Under the pieces are notes generated by a model that ran no database searches, was not told where the DNA came from, and saw only the letters and a list, made by a program, of their open reading frames with translations. Positions 12,806-23,470 of a stretch of 64,000 nt of DNA are shown piece by piece (positions within the stretch are counted from its first letter, which is position 1; every line of letters starts with the position of its first letter). The translations under genes were made by a program, and so were the position numbers. This stretch comes from Cardinalis cardinalis (Eukaryota > Chordata > Aves > Passeriformes > Cardinalidae), in assembly GCA_014549065.1 (NCBI GenBank), contig JACDOX010000004.1:7334116-7398115 (forward strand), written 5' to 3'.

Positions 12806-15800
12806 TCACCAACAAAAAATGTTACCAGTCTCCTTGTGTCATCAGTGAGTTTATCACTGTCTGAAATGCTCTCCAGAGTGTGTGCTTTTGTGATACCCAG
12901 TCCCTGGGGTTTCTCATACTGGGAGGCATTATTGCTGTTGTGGGAGTTTTGCCTTCGTGCACCCCTACACCATGCAGTCAAGAACAGTGATGTCCACTCT
13001 CATCAGTATTTTGAACTCTCCAGCCTTTATCTCAAGTCTGTGGAAAGACTTTTGATCTCTGCAATGGGCTTCACCCAAGGGGCCAATTTAAGTGATAGAT
13101 GTATATTCCTGTTAACTCTGAAATTATGCTTTTCTACAGGGCTGNTTTNTNTTCTTCTTCTTCTTTTCTTTTTGTTTTAATGATGAAATTTCCCTTTTAT
13201 TGAAATAGAAAAAANCCCCTCAAATTTTATAAGAACGAGGTGAAACTTATCCCTTTAGGATGTGAAGTCTCCGTATGTATTTATAGAGTACCCAGTGGAG
13301 TGAGGGTTGTGGCTGAGGTGAAAGCCTTTTTTATTTGCTGCTTTTAATATCCAAACACAAATTCTGAAGGAAATGGGGGAAATTGACTCAAGACTTATAG
13401 AAACAGAAACAAATAAAAAAAATGTCTTTTCATTTCCTGGGCTAAGTGTGGTGCTTGCCAAAACCATGGATATGCTCCAGACCCAACTTTTTTTGTATAT
13501 GTAACAAAATNATTCAGTTTTGAGGCTTTTTCATTTAGTAGTGATGGACTTGTCAGATTTATTTTCAAGAAAAGAGAGGAGGATTATATGTGTGCATGAA
13601 GGCTGTGAATATTCTCATNCCATTAGGCCTGTAATCTTCCACAGGCAGAAGAAGCCTGCTCGCTATGGCAAGGCCAGTTGGTAGCTGTCAGGAAGCTTTN
13701 ATGACACCAGCTCTTCAGCCTTACTTTAAAACATCTAGTATATATCAGGGTTCTACTCACTCTTTCTGACTCTTGGAGCTGTGAAACGAAAAAGCAACTT
13801 ACATTCTTCTGTGATCANCTTTCAATTTTTCATATTGTCTCTGTGCAATCTAGACACATCAAAATATGCTTTGACTTGCTNCTACATCTGAAAAATACTG
13901 TACTGGTGGACTCCATAGTAAAATCCTGCGGAGAGTGAACATGAGCTGAGGGGGGGAAGCACACGTGGTAAAATGCCAGTGGTTGTATGGACTGCGCAGC
14001 ACAAGGTAGAGGCAGAGTTCAAGCCATGATTTCCACTATTAACCTTCAGGGTGTTCATGCAGAACAGGTAGTCAGTGTTCTTTTGCAGACCTAATGCTAG
14101 TATTTCCTCTAACATAAGCATGCCTAGGAAGATGCATACCAGATGATTAAAAAAATAATAGGCAGTGTGAGTACATGCAGAGAATACCTGCTTTGTTACG
14201 GGAGCATGTGTTTCCTGCAGGAGTTGCAGCCCCTTGTGAGAGGAGAAACAAGGATTTGTAGAACTGCATGGTTTTTAAATGTCTCTCAGTGCTGAGTGCT
14301 TTCCTGNAAGTGTGCGTAGTTGGATTTTTTCTGATAGGTTATTTGGAGACCTACAGTTTGGAACAGAAGGTGGATGGTAAAACTCCATAAGGCTTTTTAT
14401 GTGATATTCACAACAATAATTTTACCAAGAGTGTCTCCCTGCCCCGTTTCTCAGCTGATTAAAAATTCAGTTTCTTATTTTTGCATGTTCTGGAGGCGAA
14501 ATTTTGAGAGGTCAGGGGTGACTCTGTTGCAGCTTCTTTTCTGTCCTCAATTCCCTAGCCTTATGGTGAAGTGTTTTTCACTGTAGTTGGTTCTGCTGTA
14601 GTGGTTAAAGACANAAAATGTTTAGCTTAACCCTGAGGCAGCTCAAACTTTGTGCTGGATTAATTAAAAAATAGTTCTGTGCCTTCTGTAGCAACAGTGT
14701 TTGGGAGGGGAATGGAGGAAGGAGTGCTGTGCACTGGGGACAGGAGGGCTCATCACACCAGCCAGGATCCCAGCTGTGTGCTGGAGATCCTGGCACTTCA
14801 GGACAGNGTGTATTTTCTCTCTGGTCTGCCACAGCTCCTGGAGCTGAATTTTGTTTGCAATGGTCTGTCTGTAAGGGAGCTGTTCCACTATCCCAGTTGT
14901 TGGTTTTTTGTTTTTTTTTAAGTTGTTTCAACAATCCCCTTTTCCATCCTGGGGAAAATAAAAAATATCCNTTTGGAAGAGGGGCTAGGTAACAGTTCTG
15001 TGCTTATCCTCCTTGTTATATACTTTGTGCAAGTTAAAAGGCTTGTTCTGCCTTTCATCTTGTGTGCTGTTTTCTGCAGATATTTCCTAACTTCTCCCAT
15101 GACGTTTTTGCCTGGTTCTTCAGAAGACTGTATGGACTGAAAGAGACTATTGTTTCTGCAGGAGTGCAGGCATGTGTACATCGGCTAATCTGGTTGGTAC
15201 AGGATTTCAGGAGTGGGTGTTGAACTAGGAACAGGGCTGGGATGTGTGGGCCTACAAATTCTTGTGAACGGCGTGCTCTCCTGTTCTGTAAATAATATCA
15301 CATTTCACTTTCTAGGTTTACCATTCATGTTTCTCCAAAAGTTGAACTCCCGAACCATGAGATGTAAACAAGGAAATGGCATACGGGAAGGTTGCAAAAG
15401 TTTTGGTTAGCAGAGACTGGAAAGGTGATCTTGTTTTCAGTCATGTGCCTGGATAGTCAGCTACTTGATTGTGTGGAGACTCAGAACATTTGTTTTTCAC
15501 AAACATCATATGTTTAAAATCTATACTTCAATTCAACCATTNTCTTTCTAGCGTTTTTCTTCCGCAGGTTTGGGTTTTCAGTTTTGAAGTACAAGATAAG
15601 CAAACAAATACATTTTAGCCTAGTGTTTAGGAGGAAGAGTTTGGCAATTGAGGTGCATTTGCAAGCTCTTGACAAACTGCAATCTGAACCTCGAATTTGC
15701 AGCTAACTCATTCTGCAAAGCACTTTGCATACAAGACATCATGCGAAATTCACTGGGGTTTTTTTCCCATTTGGATGATATCACCAAGGAGCAGGGAAAC

Positions 15801-17204
15801 CCCCAGTTACTGTTTTTGTTTACAACCAGCACCTCGTCAGATGAAACCTTGCCACATACTTGTTTCCCCTCTCGGGAGCATTACCTAAAAGATGATGNTG
15901 CTGGGATAACTCCAGCTTCCTTGTGGTGACCCAGATCTCTGCTGGCGATGAGATCTCTATCTCTGCTGGGCACGGAGCAAGAACAGCAGTTGTGTTTTCG
16001 ACTGCAGATCCACAGGCATGTTCCCATACAGTGTTTCCAGGCTCGTCAGCAACCTTGCAGTGCCTTGGCTATTGTTGTTGANGTGCCCTTGTCTGCCGGC
16101 AAAAGGCAGGATGTTATTCCACAGTCTGGTTTCATGTAGGNCTCGTAAGAGGGTGTGAGGCAACTTTAGGATGGTTTTAAATACTACTTTTAGAGCATGA
16201 GACAGCATAAAAATCCTGGTAGGTTTGTTTGGTTTTTTTTTTTTTTTGCAGCAACAACATTGTATTACTGACAGTTGGCTGCATCTCGACTTTGGTAGAG
16301 TTTCTTTGCTTGGGCAGGAATAGTTGCTGCTTGCAGAACAGCTCCTTGGTACTAGAGGGTGCAGGCTGGGAAGACTGACACTTACTGGTAGTTTAAGAAT
16401 TTATGGGGATTTACCTTGTGGTTTGTTGATGGGATTTGGTTGGCTGAAATGCTTTTTGATGGATGCANAGGAATTCCCAGGTGTGGATAAAAGCACTTGG
16501 CGATATTCAATCAAAAAGGATAGAGAAGAAAGATTGTGAAGTGAGGAGGACATGGGGGGTTTTCTGGCTTCTTTTTATTTACAGGGTGTCATATTTAACA
16601 AGGGCTTACAGCTTCACCCATAGTCTTGTGTGTTTTTAGCACTGCTAGACCAAGCTGCTGTGTTGGTTCCCTTGAAGGGTTTCCCCAATGCTTCTGTTGG
16701 GTGCAACATGGGTCAANTTCCTTGCATCACAGCCACCTCACTGTTTGCCCAAGTGGTGTTTCTGAAAGTGCACATACTTTTCAGCAGCCCATGGTCACAT
16801 TAGAGAGCACTGGAACCAGTCTATGAAGCTATCTCTTCCTGTCCAGGACTTCTTTTGTGTGAGAGTCTTGCTGTAGCCAGGAGTGTTTGAGGCATGCTTC
16901 TGCTGACAGTTTTCTGCTCTGCACTCCTGAGGATTGGATGTAGGGCAGTTTGGAGGGTTCCTCACAGTGGAACTCCCTATTTACAGTCAGTGAATTCATT
17001 AGCGCCCTGAATTATTTACCTTAAAGAATTCAAGTCCTGAATTATTTACCTTTAAGGTCTGTCTTCCTGTGTTGTGCATTTGGTTGACTGTAGACCTGTG
17101 CTCTGTTATAAACTATTAATGTCTAAGGTAGCATAATATCCAAGGAAGTTTCAGCTATTTACTGGTAATTTTATTTTCATACATAAATACATTGCAACAT
17201 TACA
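12806..17204. other. Unique non-coding sequence with simple repeats
   Basis: AT-leaning unique DNA. It contains a (TTC) tract near 13,152-13,166 directly after a cluster of N bases, a T run near 16,233-16,247, and a 30-bp-period duplication at 17,006-17,052. Open frames up to 145 codons occur but none is recognisable. Confidence 0.5.
17006..17052. repeat. Direct duplication, 30-bp period, two copies
   Basis: CCTGAATTATTTACCTT occurs at 17,006-17,022 and again at 17,036-17,052, with diverged spacer sequence between. This looks like a small local tandem duplication. Confidence 0.85.
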
Positions 17205-17250
17205 GCTGATCTTTAAGGTCCCTTCNGACCCAAAGCATTCTATGGCTCTG
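17205..17250 (+). mobile_element. CR1 3'-terminal stub (plus strand)
   Basis: TGATCTTTAAGGTCCCTTC, an N, then GACCCAAAGCATTCTATGGCT matches only the last 45 or so bases of CR1 in plus orientation. It is a very short 5'-truncated copy, or the surviving end of an older one. Confidence 0.85.
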
Positions 17251-17396
17251 TAAGTTCAGAGTGACACACTGATATAAAATGGATTTGTGCAGATCTTGGA
17301 AGTGCATGGGCAGTTTTTGAGTATGTCATCACGCTCTTTCTGCAAATCGCCTGCCTGCTGCCAGCTGTAGTTGCAAACCCTGGGCAAACTCCCTAT

Positions 17397-17838
17397 TCAG
17401 CATTTTGTTTTTTCCTTGCTGTCCCATATTTGGCCCAAATTTTTATTTATGGCATGATACTCAAAGCCTACTGAAGAANTTTGTAATTTCCTCACAATCT
17501 TACTCCATTTACCAGTGTCAGGCTTCAGGATTTGACAGCTGATTTGGGAAGCACCACTTTTCTTTGCAGGAAGAGACTTAACAGGACAGAGGATCCTGAG
17601 GATGTTACAGCCTTGCTGCTGAGATGTCTCTATACTCCGTAGTGTTTTGTGTACTGGAAATACAGTTCCCTTCTGCTGTGGCTGTTCATTACTTTTAGTT
17701 GAGAGAAGCCAGGTTTTCAGGTTGGTTAGGAATTCACTATTAATGGACACTTGAGGGATACTGAGTTTAAATGACTGGTGTGGTGCTTCATTGGAGCTGC
17801 GTGGCAGCTCTCCAAGGCACAGCTCATCTGCCTGGATG
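17397..17838 (-). CDS. Possible 3'-terminal coding exon, minus strand, unrecognised
   Basis: The longest open frame of the window runs on the minus strand from about 17,987 down to a TGA at 17,397 and contains one N. Inside it, at plus 17,839-17,840, is a good minus-strand acceptor: CCCTGACACTCCCTGCCACC CTCTCAG, with CCCTGAC as a plausible branch point. Spliced there, about 147 codons remain, with peptides such as ADELCLGELPRSSNEAPHQ and FLTNLKTWLLSTKSNEQPQQ, ending DSKEKTKC. A minus-strand AATAAA (plus 17,170-17,175) lies about 225 nt past the stop. A minus-strand donor GGCAG|GTGAGT sits at about 17,990 and would define a short intron of about 150 nt. I do not recognise the protein. A chance open frame is a real alternative, since frames of 140-170 codons are common here. 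Confidence 0.2.
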
Positions 17839-19335
17839 CTGAGAGGGTGGCAGGGAGTGTCAGGGTGGCTGCCATCCCTGCTGCCAACAGCTGTTAGACT
17901 TGTCATGCACTCTTGCCCTGAAGCCCTGATGCACAGCTCAGGTACATCCCTTGTGCCGAGAGTGAAGGCAGCTGCAGCAGGCAGCACTCACCTGCCACAT
18001 TTCCCTCCCTCCTCAGGGGTGAGTGCTTGAACTCATCAGCGTTCTCTCTTCAATGTTGTACCTGTGGTACACCAAAGGCTTTGCAGGAAGCAAACAAATG
18101 GCATTGTGCTCTGGCATCATATGGTCTTGAACATGGTTCTTCAGCAGTGCTGCAGCTGCACAGCCAGCAGGCAGTTNTCCATGCCTAACCCCAATTCTTG
18201 CTCTCTCCCCATCAAACCCTCCAATTTTCTGTCCCCATTAAATGAATTTTCTTGTTCTGACGTATTTTTCACTGCCATCCCCTGGTCCAGATCTTGGCTG
18301 CTCTGTTTTGAGCATAGATGACTCCAGGCTGCAGTAGGGAGGTCACCTGGATCAGGAGACCCTCCTTGCTTGGGATGGGGCCCTACCCTTGTTGGCAGCA
18401 GATGCCAGAGGCAATAGTCACTTCTGTTCTGCTCTGCCGTGGACTAGACTCTGTTCATTGAGTTGTGTGGCATCAGGCTAAACCCAGGTTTAAACTCTGC
18501 TCCAGAGATTGCGAGAATTTGGTCTTTCCAGCTGATTTTTTGGGAATGTCTCAGTCCCCCCGCTGTGATCAAAATCTTGCAGCAAAACTTTCTGTCAGTC
18601 ATCCATGTCANCAATGGACAGAGTATGCCAAAAGCCTGAGCCCTGAAACGCAGGAAGGGTATGGCAGCAATATCCCCCAGCCTGTGCTCTGTCTGGGTTT
18701 AATTGTGTGTGCCCTTGTGAAGGTAGGCAAAGGGACCTACACGTGGTTGAGTTGCATCTCTTTAAGTGAAGGGTTTTTTTAGTTTGCTTTCAGAGAAAGC
18801 AATGAAATACTAATGGCATTTCCAGTACTGAAATCCAGTTTCCTTTACTTAGCATGTGTCTTCTGTCCATTCAGAGAGGTTGGGGGTGGGGGGTTGAGGT
18901 TGTGTCTTCAGCTGGATTTCTACCATATGGGCTTTTTTGTTCCTTATTTAAATGTCTTCTNTGAAGTGTATTGGCAGGAGAATTTAACACTAAAGCTTAA
19001 AGCTACTAATATGGGAAGCGAGGAGTAAACACAGACACTAAAAGACCCTTCTGAGAATTTTAAGTGGAGTCACTACTTAAATCATGTTGTAGGTACAGAC
19101 TATGGAGAAACGTTATGATTAAGTAATCTACTGTCAATGCAATTTTGCAAGTATTATTTTTACATCACTGCTGTGGTTATTGGTGGCATGTATTTGCTGT
19201 TGATACTGAAATAAATTTAGTTAGCTTTCTCTCCCTCTGTATTTCTGCTTTTGGTGGCACTGTCTGCTTGGCATTTGTCCCAGTGCTGCCAGGCAGGATG
19301 GCCTGGGAAGAGGGCAGAGGATTTGGGCATAGGAG

Positions 19336-19371
19336 AGCTGTGTTCTTCTGTGTAGCTGTGTTCTTCTGTGT
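19336..19371. repeat. Perfect 18-bp tandem duplication
   Basis: AGCTGTGTTCTTCTGTGT is present twice head to tail (19,336-19,353 and 19,354-19,371) without mismatch, so it is probably young. Confidence 0.95.
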
Positions 19372-19594
19372 AACAAGTGGTGGGCTGTGGTATCTCATCT
19401 GCCTCTCCAAACTGGTATCNGTTGCTTCTGTTTGATCAATGAATAATTTTGGGGAAAATTTTTTTTCTTGTTTAATGTTTTTATGAGATGAGGCAGAAAA
19501 CAAAAGACCTGAATATCTACTGCAAAACTGCTATCNTGCAAATAATAGATAATTGCTTGCAGTTAATCAATTTTCTCTTTTGTTTTTCACACAG

Positions 19595-19681
19595 AGCAAT
19601 GAGGCAAGAGAGAAGTTTTTAAAAACAGAAAAATGTGATTGCATAAACATCATTGTTGGCAGGAGGACTCAGTGGATTCAG
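19595..19681 (+). other. Candidate 87-nt exon (unrecognised)
   Basis: The acceptor tract TTTTCTCTTTTGTTTTTCAC plus ACAG is very strong. The donor is CAG|GTAATA. The enclosed 87 nt equal 29 codons and are open in only one frame, phase 0 to 0; the peptide begins SNEAREKFLKTEKCDCINII and ends RTQWIQ. The other two plus frames have early stops. No family is recognised. It could be a symmetric cassette exon, a non-coding RNA exon, or a pseudo-exon. Confidence 0.25.
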
Positions 19682-21672
19682 GTAATAATGTGACACCACT
19701 TTTTACTATGCTTTAAAAACTGGCTGGGTTTCAGGGTGCCGGTGGCCCTTTGTCAGGGGCTGAGGAGTAGAGGAAGGTGACAAGGTATAACAAGACCCAG
19801 TAGCTGGTGTTAATTCATTCAGACCAGATGAGAGAGTGTGGGTAATACCACAGTGCTGGGGAGTGATGCTGGGGCTGCAGTAGCTTCCTGCTTTATGTCA
19901 GGCTGTTGTTTCTGAGACTGGGTTTTTTAGTTTTGTTGGGGGTTTTTTACGGGCTTTTTTTTAACCCTAGGAGATTCTCTCCTTCGACCTCTTACAGCTT
20001 CCTCGATGTAGGCGGGGAAGCTCCATGCCTGTTTCATGGAAGAAGGTCAAATGATCAGCAGTCCCTTCAGACTGCAGAACCCTGAATCTGCAAATATTTC
20101 CCTTGAATTCCCCCTTTAAAAGGATTTCTGGATCAGAGCAGATCATTATCTGCTGAAAGACCCACACCTAGACCTTTACTGCTTTANAGAATGACTACTG
20201 ATTGTTTTCTGTGTGTGAAGACAATTTCTCATTGCATGGTTGTAGGAAACCTAATGTGTGATATTTAAGCATACTAATGTTTGCAACATATTATCTTGAA
20301 GTAATGGACTTTAGCGTATTTAGATTCCCTTTTGTAGGAAAAGTAAATTCCTAGCTAAAATGCATCTCTTATGGTTTAAATCATTTTAATTATTTCCCTC
20401 ACTGAAGAGGAGTGCAGAATGAAGGCAGGGGGAGTTTGCAGTGCTAATTGCACTCCACATTTGTAATTGAGAGCAGATCCTATCCTCAATCTTCTTAGGC
20501 AATCCTAGTGAAGTCATCAGGCTTTTCACAAGCATATGGTTTTCCCCACGCCTGTTTGATTCTGGGATNAGGGCCTACGGTGTGCTTTTTCTTTCACTGA
20601 TTTCTCATACAGAGGAAGTTTGAAAAATATGCATCATCTTTTCCAATGTAGGTTTCTAGCAACAGTTGAAGAAGTTGTTGAAGAAGTTCTGCAGTATTTC
20701 ATTGAGATAGCAAAGCTTATTGCTTTAGACTGAGCTGTTTCTAACTGNCAAGTGCATTTTCTTCATTAGGTGCAAGGTGAGGAAAAAGCAGTTGTGGCTT
20801 TGCATTGCAGTAGTCATGACCAAGAAGGACGTTTAAAAAGGATATGAATTGGTGTGGATTTGATATTTCCTAAAACCAGCTTTTTTTAGTATTAAATTGC
20901 ATATTCCAGAAAGCTAGTTGCTGTATCAACATTGGTATAATGACACATTATTTAAAAAAATCAATATCCAGTCATAGAAACAAGTCCCGGTATAAGCAGT
21001 TGGGTGCTTACAGCTGTGATTTGTATGTATTTGCAAATGTAATGGGCTTTTTTTTCCCTTGTAGCACTGGTAACTTGGATAAACACAGTATGTGTGACTC
21101 ACTGCAGAATATAAACTCACTTTAAAGGAGCAAGTGCTGGATTTGCTGAATATCCTATTGCTTGCATCCCTGAATACTTTCTTGCAATAGGTCATGATTA
21201 ATCTTAAATTGGCCAACCTGAGGGGAAAATTACTGCTGATGTCCCATAGGTACTTCAGAAACAAACAGAATGATGGAAGTGCTTTAAAAACATAAATAGT
21301 AGTTAGAATTCATAAAGTCGTAAAGCAAACATATGGTACAAGGCCTTCTAAAATATAACACTTGAAATCTTTTTTTATCGTTTCAGAAAGAGCTTGTTTA
21401 GTTATTGCAGGAAAAGTAAATATTTTCATTCCTTTTTCTTCAGCACACTCTCATTCCATTTATCTTTCTCTTTTTCCTTTTGTACTTCTTTTTTGTCCCC
21501 CCCAGAGCGTTCTTATTTTGGTGGGATGGGGGACCAACACCTGATGTCCACAGAAAGCCCTGCGTGAGAACAGGAAATAAAACTACTATTGATCCTCCTG
21601 TTGTTAGGTACATTCTTGAAGTCCTTTTGCAGTGTCGGCACAGAGTTGATGTAATCCAAACTGAACACTCGC

Positions 21673-21690
21673 TGTGCGCATGTGTGCGTG
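21673..21690. other. Alternating purine-pyrimidine tract (Z-DNA prone), 18 nt
   Basis: TGTGCGCATGTGTGCGTG alternates pyrimidine and purine without a break and includes GCGC, which favours left-handed DNA under torsional stress. Confidence 0.7.
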
Positions 21691-21789
21691 AGCGAGACAT
21701 GATGGACACTGCAGCGGCTCCTGGGCCACTCGAGANCACACTTATGTTTTAATGTGATACATCAGTGATGGGGGATGCCGTCCCTCTGA

Positions 21790-21813
21790 GTGTGTGTGTA
21801 CACACACGTGTGT
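21790..21813. other. Alternating, self-complementary GT/AC tract, 24 nt
   Basis: (GT)5(AC)4(GT)3 gives 24 nt of unbroken purine-pyrimidine alternation and two nested palindromes (TGTGTGTACACACA and ACACACGTGTGT). It could adopt Z-DNA or a cruciform. Confidence 0.8.
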
Positions 21814-22463
21814 AGGCGTGTGAGCTCACGGAGGGCAGCANGAGACAGCTCTTCTACTGCACCTTTGGTGGGGTGGTTGTGGTCTCCACTGCTTCGAGCC
21901 ATTAGTGGGACAGGGAGGTGAAGTTGCTGCTGGAAAGGGGTGGAAGGAGGAAGATGGGGAGCAGAGGAGTGGGGAGCCGGGTGGGGACCGGGGGCCAGGG
22001 AGGAAGACACAGCTCCAGAGGGAAATACTCTGTGCTTTGCAGTTGCTTGTGTGGATAGAAACCAGATGGTGCGCTGGAACACCCGCTCGCTTGGGCGGCG
22101 GCAGAGCCAAACATATGGTTAATGGTTAGGAGAAAGAGCTTTTCGAGCCAGGGCTTTGCTGACTGCCTCGCATTACAGATTGTTGCAGTGTGTCATTACA
22201 TTGCCAAACTAAGTGCTTAATACCCGCTGCGGGCNCTGGGCAGGCATTTGCAGGAAGGATGCAGAGGCTCCCTGGTCAGGGCGGGAGGCTGACATCACGT
22301 ACGGCCCCCTGCCACACCCCCCCACACCCCCTTTCCTCTCTGGAAACCCCATAAATCTCCCCATTTACAAACCCAAATCTACAGCAGGCCGTTTTCCTGC
22401 TCTGAGTGTCTTTAAGGCATTTGTTTCCAACAGCGTACAGTTAGTTTTGCCTTTTTTTGTGCC

Positions 22464-22483
22464 TTTTTTTTTTTTTTTTTTTT
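22464..22483. repeat. Poly(T) tract, 20 nt
   Basis: An uninterrupted T run preceded by a shorter T7 run. No adjacent SINE or processed-pseudogene body was recognised on either side. Confidence 0.9.
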
Positions 22484-22828
22484 GGTCCTCAAGCAGCCGA
22501 GTTCACTGAGGCTGCAGCACCACACTTACATGTCCGGCGTCCGAAGTTCCTGCTCTGGGATCTTTGGGCGACACCAGACCCCATGTTATCTAAGGAACTG
22601 CTGAGCTCATTCATCTCCTTTTCACGGCCCGCTTCCTTTTATTTTTAGCCAAATCCGTCAGGCCTGACAGGCGGGTAATTTGAGCCAGAGAAAGGGCAAA
22701 GCTCCAGGTCCTTTCCACAAAGCAATTCTTCTCCTCCCTCCTGGGAAGGCTCCAAACTTGGCCTGCTCCAGGCAGATGGATTTGTTGAGTCATGTGAGAT
22801 CATTTACACAAAAACACAGCGAGGCAGT

Positions 22829-22892
22829 GAAAAGGAAAAAAAAAAAAGGGGAAAGAAAAAAGAGAAAAAGGTGGGGGGGAAGGGGTGGGAGA
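22829..22892. other. Homopurine tract ending in a G-quadruplex motif
   Basis: About 42 nt of purine only (A-rich with G4 and short G runs) are followed by G7-AA-G4-T-G3 at 22,873-22,889. The latter fits the G3+N1-7 quadruplex pattern on the plus strand. Mirror-like purine tracts of this type can also form triplex DNA. Confidence 0.75.
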
Positions 22893-23074
22893 GCATGCAC
22901 TGCCGGGGCTGCTGTGAGCGTAGGAAATGTGCTGCGAGGCAGCTAGACAGAGGAATGCAGCAGATTCATTCTTGTATAAGGTAATGTCTCGTTTACAGTA
23001 CAGGGTGGAGCCAGCATGGAGGAGAAATCTTTCGAAAACAGATTACTCATTTAAAACAAAAANTCTCCTTAAAG

Positions 23075-23102
23075 TAAATAATAATAATAATAAAGAAATA
23101 AT
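23075..23102. repeat. (ATA)n microsatellite
   Basis: AAATAATAATAATAATAAAG: about five ATA/AAT units, slightly interrupted on the 3' side. Confidence 0.85.
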
Positions 23103-23470
23103 AAAACACCCAAAACAACAACCCGAGCAGCAAGCGAGCGGCGCACACGGGCGCGCAACAAAGGCAGCGTTGTTGACAGCACCGGATTACAGTAGCGGTA
23201 AACTCTGGGCTGGGAGGTTGCTGGAAAATGAGTTTGCTCCGTGATGCAACTGGAGTTTGCTTTGTCTGGCCGCCAGTGCAGGGGAGACTGCGAGCCCAGC
23301 AGCAGCAGGGCACGCTTTGCTCCATCCAGCNATGGTTTCAGACAGTGGGGAGGGATGGAGCGAGCAGTTAAGGATCCTGAGCAGTCAGGCTGGGGGGCAT
23401 CATTAACAGCAAAAATGAGGGGGGATATGCATGGAGGGGCTGGGAGAGAACCTCTTCTTGCTTTGGTTTT

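Larger units (their letters stand above)
17251..21600. other. Unique non-coding sequence around exon-like segments
   Basis: Apart from the candidate exons at 17,397-17,838 and 19,595-19,681 and an 18-bp tandem duplication at 19,336, this is AT-leaning unique DNA. A homeodomain-site-rich segment near 20,430-20,480 is described under findings. Confidence 0.5.
21630..23470. promoter_or_regulatory. CpG- and GC-richer block, candidate enhancer or promoter
   Basis: This block stands out from its AT-leaning neighbours. CpG is frequent, most densely at about 23,125-23,310 (for example AAGCGAGCGGCGCACACGGG). It holds factor-site-like words: TGAGTCA at about 22,786 (AP-1/MAF-like), TTATCT at 22,585 (GATA-like), ACAAAGGC near 23,158 (SOX-like) and TTAATGG/TTAATAC near 22,120 and 22,217 (homeodomain-like). 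It also contains Z-DNA-prone and homopurine tracts (separate entries). No open frame is convincing. AAG|GTAATG at about 22,980 could be a first-exon donor. Reading it as an enhancer or alternative promoter is inference from composition only. Confidence 0.35.

Noticed and set aside
12743..13180. 145-codon plus-strand open frame
   Set aside because: It runs through the inverted repeat and into a TTC microsatellite with Ns. There is no domain.
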